A stretch of DNA of 64,000 bases from Burkholderiales bacterium (GTDB lineage Bacteria > Pseudomonadota > Gammaproteobacteria > Burkholderiales > WYBJ01): assembly GCA_020848435.1 (NCBI GenBank), contig JADLAC010000052.1:1-64000 (forward strand), in the 5' to 3' direction. Of the stretch, positions 41,753 through 50,233 are shown one piece after another. The notes beneath the pieces were generated by a model. The model was not told the origin of the DNA. It was given only the letters and a program-made list of their open reading frames with translations, and did no database searches. Made by a program: the position numbers and the translations under genes. The first letter of the stretch is position 1, and each line of letters starts with the position of its first letter.

Positions 41753-43108
41753 ATGGATGTGACACGTACGCTCGCCCGCTTCATCGTCGAGTGCAAGTCG
41801 GAGGCGATTCCGCTGACGGTGCGCAAGGAAGCGAGGCGTTCGCTCTTGAATTGGCTAGGGTGCGCGATCGGCGCCTGCCGCCACGAGACGGTGAGTCGCG
41901 CCTTGCTCGCGCTGGGCGAGTTTTCGGGACCTGCACAAGCGAGCGTGCTGGGGCGCGAGGAGCGCCTCGACATCCTGCATGCCGCGCTCGTGAACGGCAT
42001 GAGCTCGCATGTATTCGATTTCGACGACACCCATCTCAAGACGGTCATTCATCCCTCGGGGCCGGTGGCGGCAGCGATCCTCGCCTTGGCGGAGCACCGG
42101 CCGGTTACCGGCGCGCAGTTGCTGCAAGCCTTCATCCTCGGCATCGAAGCGGAGTGCAGGGTCGGCATCGCCGTCTACCCGTCGCACTACGATGTCGGCT
42201 GGCACATCACCGGGACCGCTGGTGTGTTCGGCGCGGCTGCCGCCTGCGGGCGCTTGCTCGGCCTCGACGAGCAGCGCATGACCTGGGCCCTCGGGCTCGC
42301 CGCGACCCAGGCCGCGGGCCTGCGCGAAATGTTCGGCACCATGTGCAAGCCGTTGCATCCTGGGCGTGCCGCGCAGAACGGGCTCGTGTCGGCGTTGCTG
42401 GCCGCCCATGGATTCACCAGCTCCAACCAGGCGATCGAGGCGAAGCGCGGCTTCGCTTTCGTCGCGGCCGCCGAACGCAATCTGGATGCGATCACGCGTT
42501 CGCTCGGCGACACCTGGGAAGTCGTGTTGAACACCTACAAGCCTTACGCCTGCGGCATCGTGATTCATCCGGCGATCGACGGCTGCATCCAGTTGCGCGC
42601 GGCACACGCGCTGACGGCCGAATCGATCGCATCGATCGAGCTCGACGTGCACCCCTTGGTGCTGGAGCTGACGGGCAAGAAGACGCCGCAATCGGGTCTG
42701 GAAGGCAAGTTCAGCGTCTACCATTCGTGCGCGGTGGCCATCGTGCACGGCGCGGCGGGGGAAGCGCAGTACAGCGATGCCTGCGTGCGCGACCCGCGCG
42801 TCGTCGCCTTGCGCGAGCGGGTGCATGCCACGGTCGACCCCGCCATGCACGAGGACCAGGCGCGAATCCGCATCCGTCTGACGGACGGCCGGGTGTTGGA
42901 TCGCTCGATCGAGCACGCCGTGGGCAGCCTCGCCCGGCCGATGAGCGACGCCGATCTGGAAGCGAAGTTTCGCGGCCTCGTGCTCGAGCATCTCGGCGCG
43001 GCGCGAACGCACGCGCTGCTCGACATGGTGTGGCGCGTGGAGACGCTGGTCGATGCAGGGACGCTCGCCCGTGCCGCGGTACCGTGCGTCTCGCCAGGGA
43101 CGGGGTGA
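41753..43108 (+). CDS. MmgE/PrpD family protein (module 2)
   Basis: This 451-residue protein is of the MmgE/PrpD family, with the signatures SSHVFDFDDTHLKTVIHPSGPVAAA (about residues 82-106), GMFGTMCKPLHPGRAAQNG-like FGTMCKPLHPGRAAQNG near 200, and LEGKFSVYHSCAVAIVHG near 315. It fits the standard length better than the module 1 paralogue. GAGGAGG 6 bp before ATG 41753 sets the start. It lies 346 bp after the LeuD-like gene on the same strand. The family includes 2-methylcitrate dehydratase and cis-aconitate decarboxylase. A CKPxHxGRAAQ active-site segment supports catalytic competence; the substrate is unknown. Confidence 0.9.
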   Translation: MDVTRTLARFIVECKSEAIPLTVRKEARRSLLNWLGCAIGACRHETVSRALLALGEFSGPAQASVLGREERLDILHAALVNGMSSHVFDFDDTHLKTVIHPSGPVAAAILALAEHRPVTGAQLLQAFILGIEAECRVGIAVYPSHYDVGWHITGTAGVFGAAAACGRLLGLDEQRMTWALGLAATQAAGLREMFGTMCKPLHPGRAAQNGLVSALLAAHGFTSSNQAIEAKRGFAFVAAAERNLDAITRSLGDTWEVVLNTYKPYACGIVIHPAIDGCIQLRAAHALTAESIASIELDVHPLVLELTGKKTPQSGLEGKFSVYHSCAVAIVHGAAGEAQYSDACVRDPRVVALRERVHATVDPAMHEDQARIRIRLTDGRVLDRSIEHAVGSLARPMSDADLEAKFRGLVLEHLGAARTHALLDMVWRVETLVDAGTLARAAVPCVSPGTG

Positions 43109-43129
43109 GGATTCGCGTGGATGCTGCGA

Positions 43130-43840
43130 TCAGCGCCGGTCGCCGATCTGATCGTAGCTGTCCCAGAGATCGCCGCCAATCCCCAGGATGACCAGCGCAC
43201 GCGCCAGCCGGCCGAGGTAGAGCAGCTCCTCCATCATCGGCGGCGGGAAGCCTTTGCGGTTGCCGCGGGTATCGATGACCAGGTTGTTGATGTAAGCCTC
43301 GCATTCGGGTGTGCCCCAGAGCTGCTGGATGCGAGTCGCGATGCGCGGGTAATCCTCGAGCGCCGCGCGGACTTCGATGCGTTGTGCCGGCCCCTTCTTA
43401 ACCTGCAGTTTTTCGTCGAGCTGGGAAAGATCTGGGAAAGGATCGTCGGTCCACGCGGAGCGCGTATGAGGCACCGCCGACAGGCGCTCGGTTGCCGGTG
43501 CGATCGCGGTCGGGGAATAACTCTTCGGTTCGTCGCCGGCGGCTACCGCCGGGGCAGGCGCAGGGTTTGGCTGCTCGCCGGCGGCTGCCGCGGCGGGAGC
43601 GGTCGGGGCGTGCTCGCGGGGGTCCGCGGCCGCCTCGGTAGAGCCGGCGACGGGAGCGCCGCGGAAGGCATCGGCATTCGAGGCCGGCACGGCCGAGCGG
43701 CCGATACCGGCGGATGCCTCCAGCCGCGTCATCCGGCGTTCGAGCAGCTCCAGACGCCTGAGCACCTCATCCAGCGGGGAAGTCACCTGCGGCTGCTCCT
43801 CGGGGTTGCGGGATCCAAGTCGTAGTTTGCGTGTGCTCAT
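43130..43840 (-). CDS. Conserved hypothetical protein with disordered middle
   Basis: This 236-residue protein is not a family I recognise. From ATG 43840 it has a basic N-terminus (MSTRKLRLGSRN), then a short coiled-coil-like segment LDEVLRRLELLERRMTRLEAS (about residues 20-40). An Ala/Pro/Glu-rich linker follows to about 120. A conserved-looking C-terminal domain of about 90 residues contains RIQQLWGTPECEAYINNLVIDTRGNRKGFP and LLYLGRLARALVILG. The last part may contact a partner. It is convergent with the PrpD-like gene. The frame extends to 44053, but those residues are Arg-rich and look non-coding. Confidence 0.65.
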   Translation of the reverse strand: MSTRKLRLGSRNPEEQPQVTSPLDEVLRRLELLERRMTRLEASAGIGRSAVPASNADAFRGAPVAGSTEAAADPREHAPTAPAAAAAGEQPNPAPAPAVAAGDEPKSYSPTAIAPATERLSAVPHTRSAWTDDPFPDLSQLDEKLQVKKGPAQRIEVRAALEDYPRIATRIQQLWGTPECEAYINNLVIDTRGNRKGFPPPMMEELLYLGRLARALVILGIGGDLWDSYDQIGDRR

Positions 43841-44091
43841 CCGCTCGCGCGCTATCGTACACCTTCGCCGAGTGCGGCGAGATGCCGTCTGCGCCTTTCG
43901 TTGTCCGGTCGCATGCGTCGGCTGCGGCGCGCAGTCCGACCTCGCCCGCGGGTCGCGCCTGCCGCAATTCGCATCGACGCTGATAGCGGATGGCGAACGC
44001 GAATCTTTAATGCGCGCCGGCATCGCGGCCGGCGTGCGATTGCGGGCATGCACGCCGCACGCAGGCGTAACGCGCCGCTGATCGATATTCT

Positions 44092-44120
44092 TTGCGCCCC
44101 TGTTTGCGCCGTCCTACACT
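44092..44120 (+). promoter_or_regulatory. Promoter of the carbamate-kinase-like gene
   Basis: TTGCGC (44092-44097), a 17-bp spacer and TACACT (44115-44120). The expected start point, near 44127, falls inside the repeat 44122-44174, so the whole leader RNA would be repeat sequence. Confidence 0.6.
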
Positions 44121-44121
44121 A

Positions 44122-44174
44122 GCGCGAAAATCGCCGCCGCCGCGTACGTGAACTCGAGTCCGACAGCTCCTGGA
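44122..44174. repeat. Dispersed repeat family A, long copy 5
   Basis: This 53-bp copy aligns along its length with the copy at 10510-10560. It occupies the predicted leader of the next gene; the GGAG just before the ATG is at or near its end. Confidence 0.7.
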
Positions 44175-44177
44175 GCG

Positions 44178-45140
44178 ATGGATGCCCAGCCGGCGCGCTT
44201 TCCGGAGCGCTTGTTGGTCGCGATCGGCGGCAATGCGACCCACCCGCAGGACATTCGGGGCACGACTGAAGAGCAGTTGAAGGTCGCCGCGGATGCGGCG
44301 CTCGCGCTCATGCCGCTCATGACGGCCTGTAAGCAGCTCGTCGTCACCCACGGCAACGGACCGGTCGTCGGCAAGATCCTGCTGCGGCAGTTCCACGCCC
44401 GCCAGCTGGTCGCGCCCATGCGGCTCGATGTCTGCGTCGCCGACAGCCAGGGCGGCATCGGCTACCTGCTCACCCAGGCGATGGAGAACGTGCTCGCGCG
44501 TGCAGGCAATCCGCGCCTGGTTGCCTGTGTCCTGACCGAGGTCGAGGTCGATCGCGACGATCCGGCTTTCAGCGCACCGAGCAAGCCGATCGGTCCTTTC
44601 TTCTCCGCGGACGATGCACGCGCATTGGCGGGAACGGGTTGGCAGATGATGCAGGATTGCGGCCGCGGATGGCGACTCGCCGTGCCTTCGCCCGAGCCCA
44701 AATCGATCGTCAATTTCCCGATCATCCAGACGCTCGCCGGCGAGGGCTGGATCGTGGTCGCGGCCGGCGGCGGCGGCATTCCGGTCGTGCGCGCAGCCGA
44801 TGGCAGCCGCAGCGGCATCCAGGCAGTGGTGGACAAGGACCTTACCTCGGGGCTGCTTGCGCGCGCGCTCGGCATCGAGCATCTGCTCATTCTCACCTCG
44901 GTATCGCGAGTGGCGATCCGCTTCCGCAAGCCCGCGGAGCGGTGGTTGGACCAGGTGACGGCGGCCGAGATGCGCCATTACCAAGCCGAGGGTCATTTCG
45001 GCAAGGGCAGCATGGAACCCAAGGTGGAAGCCGCGATCCGCTTTCTTCAAGCTGGCGGCAAGCGCGTCGTCATCGCGCATCTCGACGAGGCCGTCGCGGC
45101 GTTGCGCGGCGACACCGGTACCCATATCGTCCCCGATTGA
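44178..45140 (+). CDS. Carbamate kinase-family protein (ArcC-like)
   Basis: This 320-residue amino-acid-kinase-fold protein is of carbamate kinase type, which interconverts ATP plus carbamate with ADP plus carbamoyl phosphate. Visible are LLVAIGGNATHP (phosphate-binding start), VVTHGNGPVVG, the IVNFPIIQTLAGEGWIVVAAGGGGIPVV block (about residues 178-205), and VVDKDLTSGLLA. These match ArcC well. No arcA, arcB or uptake gene is present, so it is not a standard arginine deiminase operon. ATG 44178 is preceded at close range by GGAG; its leader is a dispersed repeat. A purine or cyanate-linked role is possible. Confidence 0.87.
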   Translation: MDAQPARFPERLLVAIGGNATHPQDIRGTTEEQLKVAADAALALMPLMTACKQLVVTHGNGPVVGKILLRQFHARQLVAPMRLDVCVADSQGGIGYLLTQAMENVLARAGNPRLVACVLTEVEVDRDDPAFSAPSKPIGPFFSADDARALAGTGWQMMQDCGRGWRLAVPSPEPKSIVNFPIIQTLAGEGWIVVAAGGGGIPVVRAADGSRSGIQAVVDKDLTSGLLARALGIEHLLILTSVSRVAIRFRKPAERWLDQVTAAEMRHYQAEGHFGKGSMEPKVEAAIRFLQAGGKRVVIAHLDEAVAALRGDTGTHIVPD

Positions 45141-45225
45141 GGTCAATGAGGCACGCTCGAATGCGGGCGTAAAGTGGACGGGTCGTGCAAGGAGCTAGCG
45201 CCGGTGTCGCGCCGCGGCATTGGCG

Positions 45226-46350
45226 CTACGCATCGAGTGCGGCTCCGAACCGTGCGACGAACCGCCGGTCGATCCGGTCCTTCCAGCGCCAGACCCAATC
45301 GCCCGCCAGCGTGAAGCCGTTGCGGGTCGCGATCGCATGCTTGGCTCCGGCGCTCAGCAAGACGAGGTAGTGGCGTTGGGGAACGAAGGATCGCGGCGCC
45401 TTGCCCGCGAGCGCGCGGCGCAGATTGCGCGCGAGCCAGGGGCCCTGCCGCACCGCGAACACGCCAGCCTTGGGCCGGGGATGCGGCACAACCGAGGCCA
45501 CGTCGCCGGCCGCGAAGATTTCGGGGTGAGAAGTCGATTGCAGGCTCGCGCCGACGGTGATGAAACCGCGCTGGTCGGTGGCGAGTCCGGCGCGAGCGAA
45601 CAATGGCGGTGCGGCCGCGCCGGTTGCGAATACGACGTGGCTCGCGGCAATGCGCTGGCCGTCGTGCAGGCGTATGCCGTTCGCATCGACCTCGGCCACC
45701 TTAGCCGCGGTGTGAATCTCGACCATCTGCCGGCGCAGGATGCGCTCGGCGTGGTAGCGCACGCGGCGCGGGAATTGCTCCAGGATCGCGTCCGACTCGC
45801 CGGCGAGCCTGAGCGGCGGGCGTCTTGCCGCGCCCAGATGCCGGCGCAGGCGGTAGTCCAGCGCCAGAACCACTTCGACGCCCGCCGCGCCGGTGCCGAC
45901 CACCACGATGCCGTGCTCGGCGCAATCGTGCGGGCGCCTCACCAGCGCTTCGAGTGCGTGCAGGAATGCTGCGATCGGCTTGACGGCGATGGCATGCTGC
46001 TGCGCGCCCGGCACCGCCAGCGGGGGCGTCGAGCCGGTGTTGACGGAGAGCAGATCGTAGGTGTGAGATTCGCCGCAGGCGGTGGCTACGCGCCGGCTCG
46101 CGGCGTCCAGCGCGAGAGCCCGTTGCTCGATGAATCGCACGCCGCAGCGAGCGCAAAGCGCCGCGAGATCGATATGCGCCTCGGCGTAGCGGTAGTGACC
46201 GGCGATCAATCCCGGCAGCATGCCCGAGTACGGGGTGAGACGATTCTCGCTCAGCAACACGACTTCAGCCGCGCTGCTCGGAGCGCGCCCGAACGCCTCG
46301 ATCACGTGCACGTGGGCATGGCCGCCGCCCAGGAGCAACAGGCGCTTCAT
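45226..46350 (-). CDS. FAD-dependent pyridine nucleotide-disulfide oxidoreductase-like protein (SelD-associated type)
   Basis: This 374-residue flavoprotein has an N-terminal FAD motif LLLLGGGHAHVHVI (residues 4-17), a second nucleotide-binding motif IVVVGTGAAGVEVVLAL (about 150-166) and the C-terminal FAD motif HPEIFAAGDVASV. The GGGHAHVHV start marks the group found alone or fused to selenophosphate synthase, and related to type II NADH dehydrogenases. No selD or selenocysteine genes are in the window. The start is placed at MKRLLLL (46350); longer extension would enter the REP-like palindrome upstream. It is 85 bp from, and convergent with, the carbamate-kinase-like gene. Confidence 0.82.
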   Translation of the reverse strand: MKRLLLLGGGHAHVHVIEAFGRAPSSAAEVVLLSENRLTPYSGMLPGLIAGHYRYAEAHIDLAALCARCGVRFIEQRALALDAASRRVATACGESHTYDLLSVNTGSTPPLAVPGAQQHAIAVKPIAAFLHALEALVRRPHDCAEHGIVVVGTGAAGVEVVLALDYRLRRHLGAARRPPLRLAGESDAILEQFPRRVRYHAERILRRQMVEIHTAAKVAEVDANGIRLHDGQRIAASHVVFATGAAAPPLFARAGLATDQRGFITVGASLQSTSHPEIFAAGDVASVVPHPRPKAGVFAVRQGPWLARNLRRALAGKAPRSFVPQRHYLVLLSAGAKHAIATRNGFTLAGDWVWRWKDRIDRRFVARFGAALDA

Positions 46351-46384
46351 GCCCCGCGCACTGAGGTCACGCGCAGTGGGTTCG

Positions 46385-46433
46385 GGTCTTGCACGTTTCA
46401 AACGCACACTGGATGAGGGTAACGTGCAAGACC
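46385..46433. repeat. REP-like perfect palindrome
   Basis: GGTCTTGCACGTT (46385-46397) and AACGTGCAAGACC (46421-46433) are perfect inverted 13-mers around a 23-bp loop. The structure lies between two minus-strand genes and just upstream of the flavoprotein start. It could end transcription from the CoA-transferase or protect mRNA; there is no T-tract. Confidence 0.8.
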
Positions 46434-46434
46434 T

Positions 46435-46476
46435 GACCCCGATGCGTCGACCCCGATGCGTCGACCCCGATGCGTC
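46435..46476. repeat. Three perfect 14-bp tandem repeats
   Basis: GACCCCGATGCGTC occurs three times without a mismatch (46435-46448, 46449-46462, 46463-46476), immediately after the palindrome. The third unit overlaps the CoA-transferase stop codon (46475-46477). Such perfect short arrays are prone to copy-number change. Confidence 0.85.
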
Positions 46477-47680
46477 AGGCGCGGGTGCTGTCGTACACGC
46501 TGCCGGACGCGAACAGCGCCCGCACGTCGCTCGTGCCGAAGCCCAGCTCGGCGAGTATCCCCGCCGTGTGCTCGCCGAGCAGCGGCGCCGGCGTGCGGAT
46601 GCGCGCGATCTCGCCGCTGGACTTGACCGGATGGCCCATGGCCTTCATGCGCCCGATGCGCGGATGGTCCATCTCGAGCACCATGGCGCGCGCGCCGATG
46701 TGGGGATCGGCCAGGCACTGCTCGTAGGTGTATACCGGGCCGCCGGGCACGCCCGCCCGGTCGAGCCGCTCCCACCAGTAGGCGGTCGGCTGTTGCGCCA
46801 GTACCGCCTCTATTTCGTCTTGCAGGACTTCGACGTTGCGCAAGCGCGCGGGAAGATCGATGAACCGCGGGTCTTCCAGCAACTCGGGTCGGCCGAGCAC
46901 TTGCGTACAGAAGTTGCGCCACAGCTTGGCGTTGTTGGCGCCGACCGTGACGTAGCCGTCCTTGGTCTTGTACGCCTGGTAGGGTGCGGAACGGCGATGC
47001 CTGGTGCCGGTCGCGGCGGGCGCTTCGCCGCAGCCGAAATAGGCGCCGAATTCCCAGAACGTCCAGGCGAGCCCCGCCTCGACCAGCGAGGTCTCGACGT
47101 ACTGACCCTCGCCGCTCTTCAAACGATGGATGTAGGCACCGAGCAGGGCGTAGAGCAGCGTCGCACCCGCGGCGATGTCGTTCATCGCGATCCCGACCTT
47201 CGCCGGCCGCCCGCCGGCCTCGCCGGTCATGCGCATGATGCCCGTCACGCCTTGCGCGACGATGTCGTAGCCGCCCTTGGCAGCATAGGGACCGGTCTGG
47301 CCGAAGCCTGAAACCGAGCCGTAGATGACGGCCGGGTTGATGCGCTTGACCGCTTCATAGTCTATGCCCATCTTGTGCTTCACGTCGGGGCGAAAATTTT
47401 CCACCACGAAATCGGCTTGCTTGGCGAGGCGGCGAAAGATTTCCTGGCCTTCGCTGCGCTTCAGGTCCACGCCGATGGAGCGCTTGTTGCGATTCAACAC
47501 GGCGAAGCAATACGATTCGCCATTCACCTTCGGCTCGAAGCGGCGCGACATGTCGCCCTCGGGGAAGTTTTCTAGCTTGATTACGTCCGCGCCCATGTCG
47601 GCCAGCATGAGCGTGCAGTAGGGACCCGACATCACGTTGGTCAGGTCGAGCACCTTCGCGCCTTCCAGCGGCAGGGTCAT
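46475..47680 (-). CDS. CaiB/BaiF class III CoA-transferase
   Basis: This 401-residue class III CoA-transferase has the N-terminal LDLTNVMSGPYCTLMLADMGADVIKLE, the NRNKRSIGVDLK segment and the catalytic Asp in KGGYDIVAQG (about residue 155). The C-terminal ARTPAPLLGEH-type motif is IRTPAPLLGEHT. The start is at ATG 47680, with GGAG 9 bp upstream. It is divergent from a GST gene over 166 bp. It shares only the family pattern with the two other CoA-transferases here. Its acid substrate is unknown; a carboxylate handled by the modules would fit. Confidence 0.9.
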   Translation of the reverse strand: MTLPLEGAKVLDLTNVMSGPYCTLMLADMGADVIKLENFPEGDMSRRFEPKVNGESYCFAVLNRNKRSIGVDLKRSEGQEIFRRLAKQADFVVENFRPDVKHKMGIDYEAVKRINPAVIYGSVSGFGQTGPYAAKGGYDIVAQGVTGIMRMTGEAGGRPAKVGIAMNDIAAGATLLYALLGAYIHRLKSGEGQYVETSLVEAGLAWTFWEFGAYFGCGEAPAATGTRHRRSAPYQAYKTKDGYVTVGANNAKLWRNFCTQVLGRPELLEDPRFIDLPARLRNVEVLQDEIEAVLAQQPTAYWWERLDRAGVPGGPVYTYEQCLADPHIGARAMVLEMDHPRIGRMKAMGHPVKSSGEIARIRTPAPLLGEHTAGILAELGFGTSDVRALFASGSVYDSTRA

Positions 47681-47846
47681 AGCTTGTGCTCCAGAACGAT
47701 CGCAGTACATTCTACGCCGAGCGCAAGGCGATCCGCTCCTGCTCGGGGCGCTCGCCCGCGCGGCCGGGCCGTATAATCAATCGAGCTCTCCGCGCGTGGC
47801 CCGCGCGCACGCTGGAGCGGCGATTCATTCGGGCGAGGAGGATAAG

Positions 47847-48464
47847 ATGAAGCTCTACGGCTCGCTCACGTCGCCGTATGTGCGCAAGGTGCGGGTGCTC
47901 ATCAAGGAGAAGACCCTGCCGGTGGAGCTGGTGGTGGACGATCCCTGGCTCGAAACGACGCGCATCCCTGCGATGAACCCGCTCGGCAAGGTGCCGGCGC
48001 TGCTGCTCGACGACGGCGAGGCGATCTACGACTCGACGCTCGTCATCGCCTGGCTCGATTTCCGTTTTCAATGCGGCATCGTGCCGGCGGAGCAGAAGGG
48101 CTACTGGGACTGCATGAAGTGGCACACGCTCGCCAACGGCATTCTGGATGCGGCCGTCGCCCGCGTGCTGGAATCGCGGCGCCCGGCGGAAAAGCAGATG
48201 CCGGAGCGCATGGCGCGCGAGCAGGCGCGCATCGAGCGCGCGCTCGATCAGATCGAAAGCCGCATGACCGGTGGCGCCTACCTGGTCGGACCCGGCTTCA
48301 CCTTGGCCGATATCGCCCTCGGGGTAGCGTTGCAGTACCTCGATTTCCGCGATCCCGACCCCTGGCGCGACCGGCGCGCGCGTCTAGCACGCTGGCACGC
48401 CGGGATCGTGGCGCGAAGCTCGTTCGCGGAAACCCTGCCGCCCGGATTCGTCCCGCCGTCTTGA
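47847..48464 (+). CDS. Glutathione S-transferase family protein
   Basis: This 205-residue protein is a GST-fold protein: a thioredoxin-like N-terminal domain (about residues 1-78) with YGSLTSPYVRKVRV and MNPLGKVPALLLDDGEAIYDSTLVI (the G-site), and a helical C-terminal domain with GPGFTLADIALGVAL. The Ser in TSPYVRK is a plausible catalytic residue. GAGGAGG is just upstream of ATG 47847. A TATAAT lies at 47772-47777 in the divergent spacer. GSTs of this bacterial type take part in aromatic catabolism or detoxification; the role here is open. Confidence 0.88.
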   Translation: MKLYGSLTSPYVRKVRVLIKEKTLPVELVVDDPWLETTRIPAMNPLGKVPALLLDDGEAIYDSTLVIAWLDFRFQCGIVPAEQKGYWDCMKWHTLANGILDAAVARVLESRRPAEKQMPERMAREQARIERALDQIESRMTGGAYLVGPGFTLADIALGVALQYLDFRDPDPWRDRRARLARWHAGIVARSSFAETLPPGFVPPS

Positions 48465-48507
48465 GCCCGGCCGCGACGCGCCGAGCAACGCCTACAGTGC
48501 CGCGCGC

Positions 48508-50115
48508 TCAGAAATGCCGATCGGCGGTCAGCGGTCGTGCATCGGCTGCGAACACGAGCTCGAGCAGGGTGTTGCGCTCGATGCGCCGGAGCAGCGTTTG
48601 CAGAACGCCGTCGAGCTCCTCGTGGCTGCGCGCGCGCGCGAACTCCCAGGCGTACATGCGGGCGAGCCCGGAGAAGTCGATCACCGGCGGCTCGATGGTG
48701 AAGGCGCCCAGCTCGGCGCCGATCAGCTTGGTTGCCGCCTGGTTGAGCGTGGCGTAACGGCGATTGGACAAGACCACGGTGAGCAACCGCGTGGCGCGAT
48801 TCTGCGCCGTCCACAGCGCTTCGGCGGCGTACAGCGAGGAGCCGTCGCCGACGATGGCGAGCACCTGGCGCTCCCGCCGGCCGATCGCGGCGCCCACCGC
48901 GGCGGCCATGGCCCAGCCGATGCCTCCGGATCCGTTGATCATGTAGTCGCCGGCGTTATTCGTCATCCACTGGCGCACGTCGGATGTCGATAGACCCGCC
49001 TCGTCGACGACCAGCGCCTCGGGAAACGCCTGCAGCAGCGCGTGAATGGCGAGAGTCGGATGAAACGATTCCGCCGCGGCAGGCAGCGCGACCTCGGGAC
49101 GCCAGCGGCGCGGCGCGGCGCCCGTGCGCGCGCGGCGTCCGGCGGCGGCGGCCCGAATCGCGGACAACGCCTGGCGCAGGTCGACGAGATACGCGGCCTC
49201 GAATTCGCCGGCCGGGGCGAGCAGCGCCGGATCGTCGCCCAGCCAGGTCTTGACCTGCGGAAAACGGGCAGGGCTGTACAGCGTGGTGCGCAAGCTGCGG
49301 CCCCCGACGAACAGCAGAGCATCGTGCGCGGCCAGCCGCTCGCCGATGCCGCCGAACGCGGGCGACAGGTAGCCGCCGTAGGCGGGAGAGGCTGCATCGA
49401 TCGGCAGCACCGCCGTATACGGCGCGACGTACACCGGTGCGTCGAGCGACTCGGCCAATGCCCGCAGCGCCGGCGCGGCGCTATGCCAATGGATTTCCTC
49501 GGCTGCGATCAACGCGGGGCTGTGCGCGCGGCACAAAGTGTCGGCGATGCGGGCGGCATCGGTATGTTCGAGCCCGCACAGTCGCGGCGCGACCACGGGG
49601 CCCGGAGTCTGCTCGCACGTCTGTTCGAGCACGTCGGGCGGACAGATCAACGCCACGGGGCCGAACGGCGGGGCGAGCGCGGCACGCAGCGCATTCCTGA
49701 TGGTCGCGGGGGCATCGTGCTTCGCGTCGAGCCGCCACACGGATTTGCATACGCTCGCCGCCATGGTCTCGAGCGGACCGTGCAGGATCGGCGCGGTATG
49801 CGCGAGGCGCGTGTCCTGGGCGCCGATCAGCACGAGCAACGGCGTGCGGGCGATCGCTGCGGTATACAAGCCGCCCATGCCGTTGCCCAGGCCGGGTGCG
49901 ACATGCAGGTTGACCGCCCCGAGTGCGCGCGTGGCGCGCGCATGGCCATCGGCCATCGGCACCGCGGCGACCTCGCTCAGCGTCACGATGTACTTGAGCC
50001 GCTCGCGGCCTTCGCACATGCGCACCAGCGGAATCTCGGTGGTGCCGGGATTGCCGAAGATCGCGCGCACGCCGCAAGCTTCGAGGGTCTGTAGCAGGAA
50101 CTCCCCGATCTTCAT
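48508..50115 (-). CDS. Thiamine diphosphate-dependent decarboxylase/synthase (acetolactate synthase or benzoylformate decarboxylase-like)
   Basis: This 535-residue ThDP enzyme has the Pyr domain with the cofactor-activating Glu48 in VTLSEVAAVPMADGHA, a central domain, and a C-terminal PP domain with the GDGSSLYAAEALWTA motif followed by LSNRRYATL. The opening GNPGTTEIPLV and the ALGAVNLHVAPGLGNGMGGLYTA region resemble benzoylformate decarboxylase and related 2-oxoacid decarboxylases more than true acetolactate synthase. It ends with LLELVFAADARPL. It is divergent from an acyl-CoA dehydrogenase/CoA-transferase pair, suggesting a joint pathway. ATG 50115 is preferred to TTG 50130. Confidence 0.85.
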   Translation of the reverse strand: MKIGEFLLQTLEACGVRAIFGNPGTTEIPLVRMCEGRERLKYIVTLSEVAAVPMADGHARATRALGAVNLHVAPGLGNGMGGLYTAAIARTPLLVLIGAQDTRLAHTAPILHGPLETMAASVCKSVWRLDAKHDAPATIRNALRAALAPPFGPVALICPPDVLEQTCEQTPGPVVAPRLCGLEHTDAARIADTLCRAHSPALIAAEEIHWHSAAPALRALAESLDAPVYVAPYTAVLPIDAASPAYGGYLSPAFGGIGERLAAHDALLFVGGRSLRTTLYSPARFPQVKTWLGDDPALLAPAGEFEAAYLVDLRQALSAIRAAAAGRRARTGAAPRRWRPEVALPAAAESFHPTLAIHALLQAFPEALVVDEAGLSTSDVRQWMTNNAGDYMINGSGGIGWAMAAAVGAAIGRRERQVLAIVGDGSSLYAAEALWTAQNRATRLLTVVLSNRRYATLNQAATKLIGAELGAFTIEPPVIDFSGLARMYAWEFARARSHEELDGVLQTLLRRIERNTLLELVFAADARPLTADRHF

Positions 50116-50233
50116 CGTCGATCCAGTCAAAAGGCCGTAGAATTGAGGCGCCGCAAGCGTAGTGGCGAGCTTCCGGTCACGTCAAGACGCGGATGGCGGC
50201 CGATCATTGCATTGCCCAGCCCTCGATGACGTC

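Larger units (their letters stand above)
43841..44177. other. 337-bp divergent spacer with promoter and repeat
   Basis: It separates the hypothetical gene (minus) from the carbamate-kinase-like gene (plus). It contains a good plus-strand promoter (44092-44120) and the long family A copy (44122-44174). I see no gene. Confidence 0.55.

Noticed and set aside
46385..46476. CRISPR array
   Set aside because: The 14-bp units are directly adjacent without spacers, and no cas genes are present.
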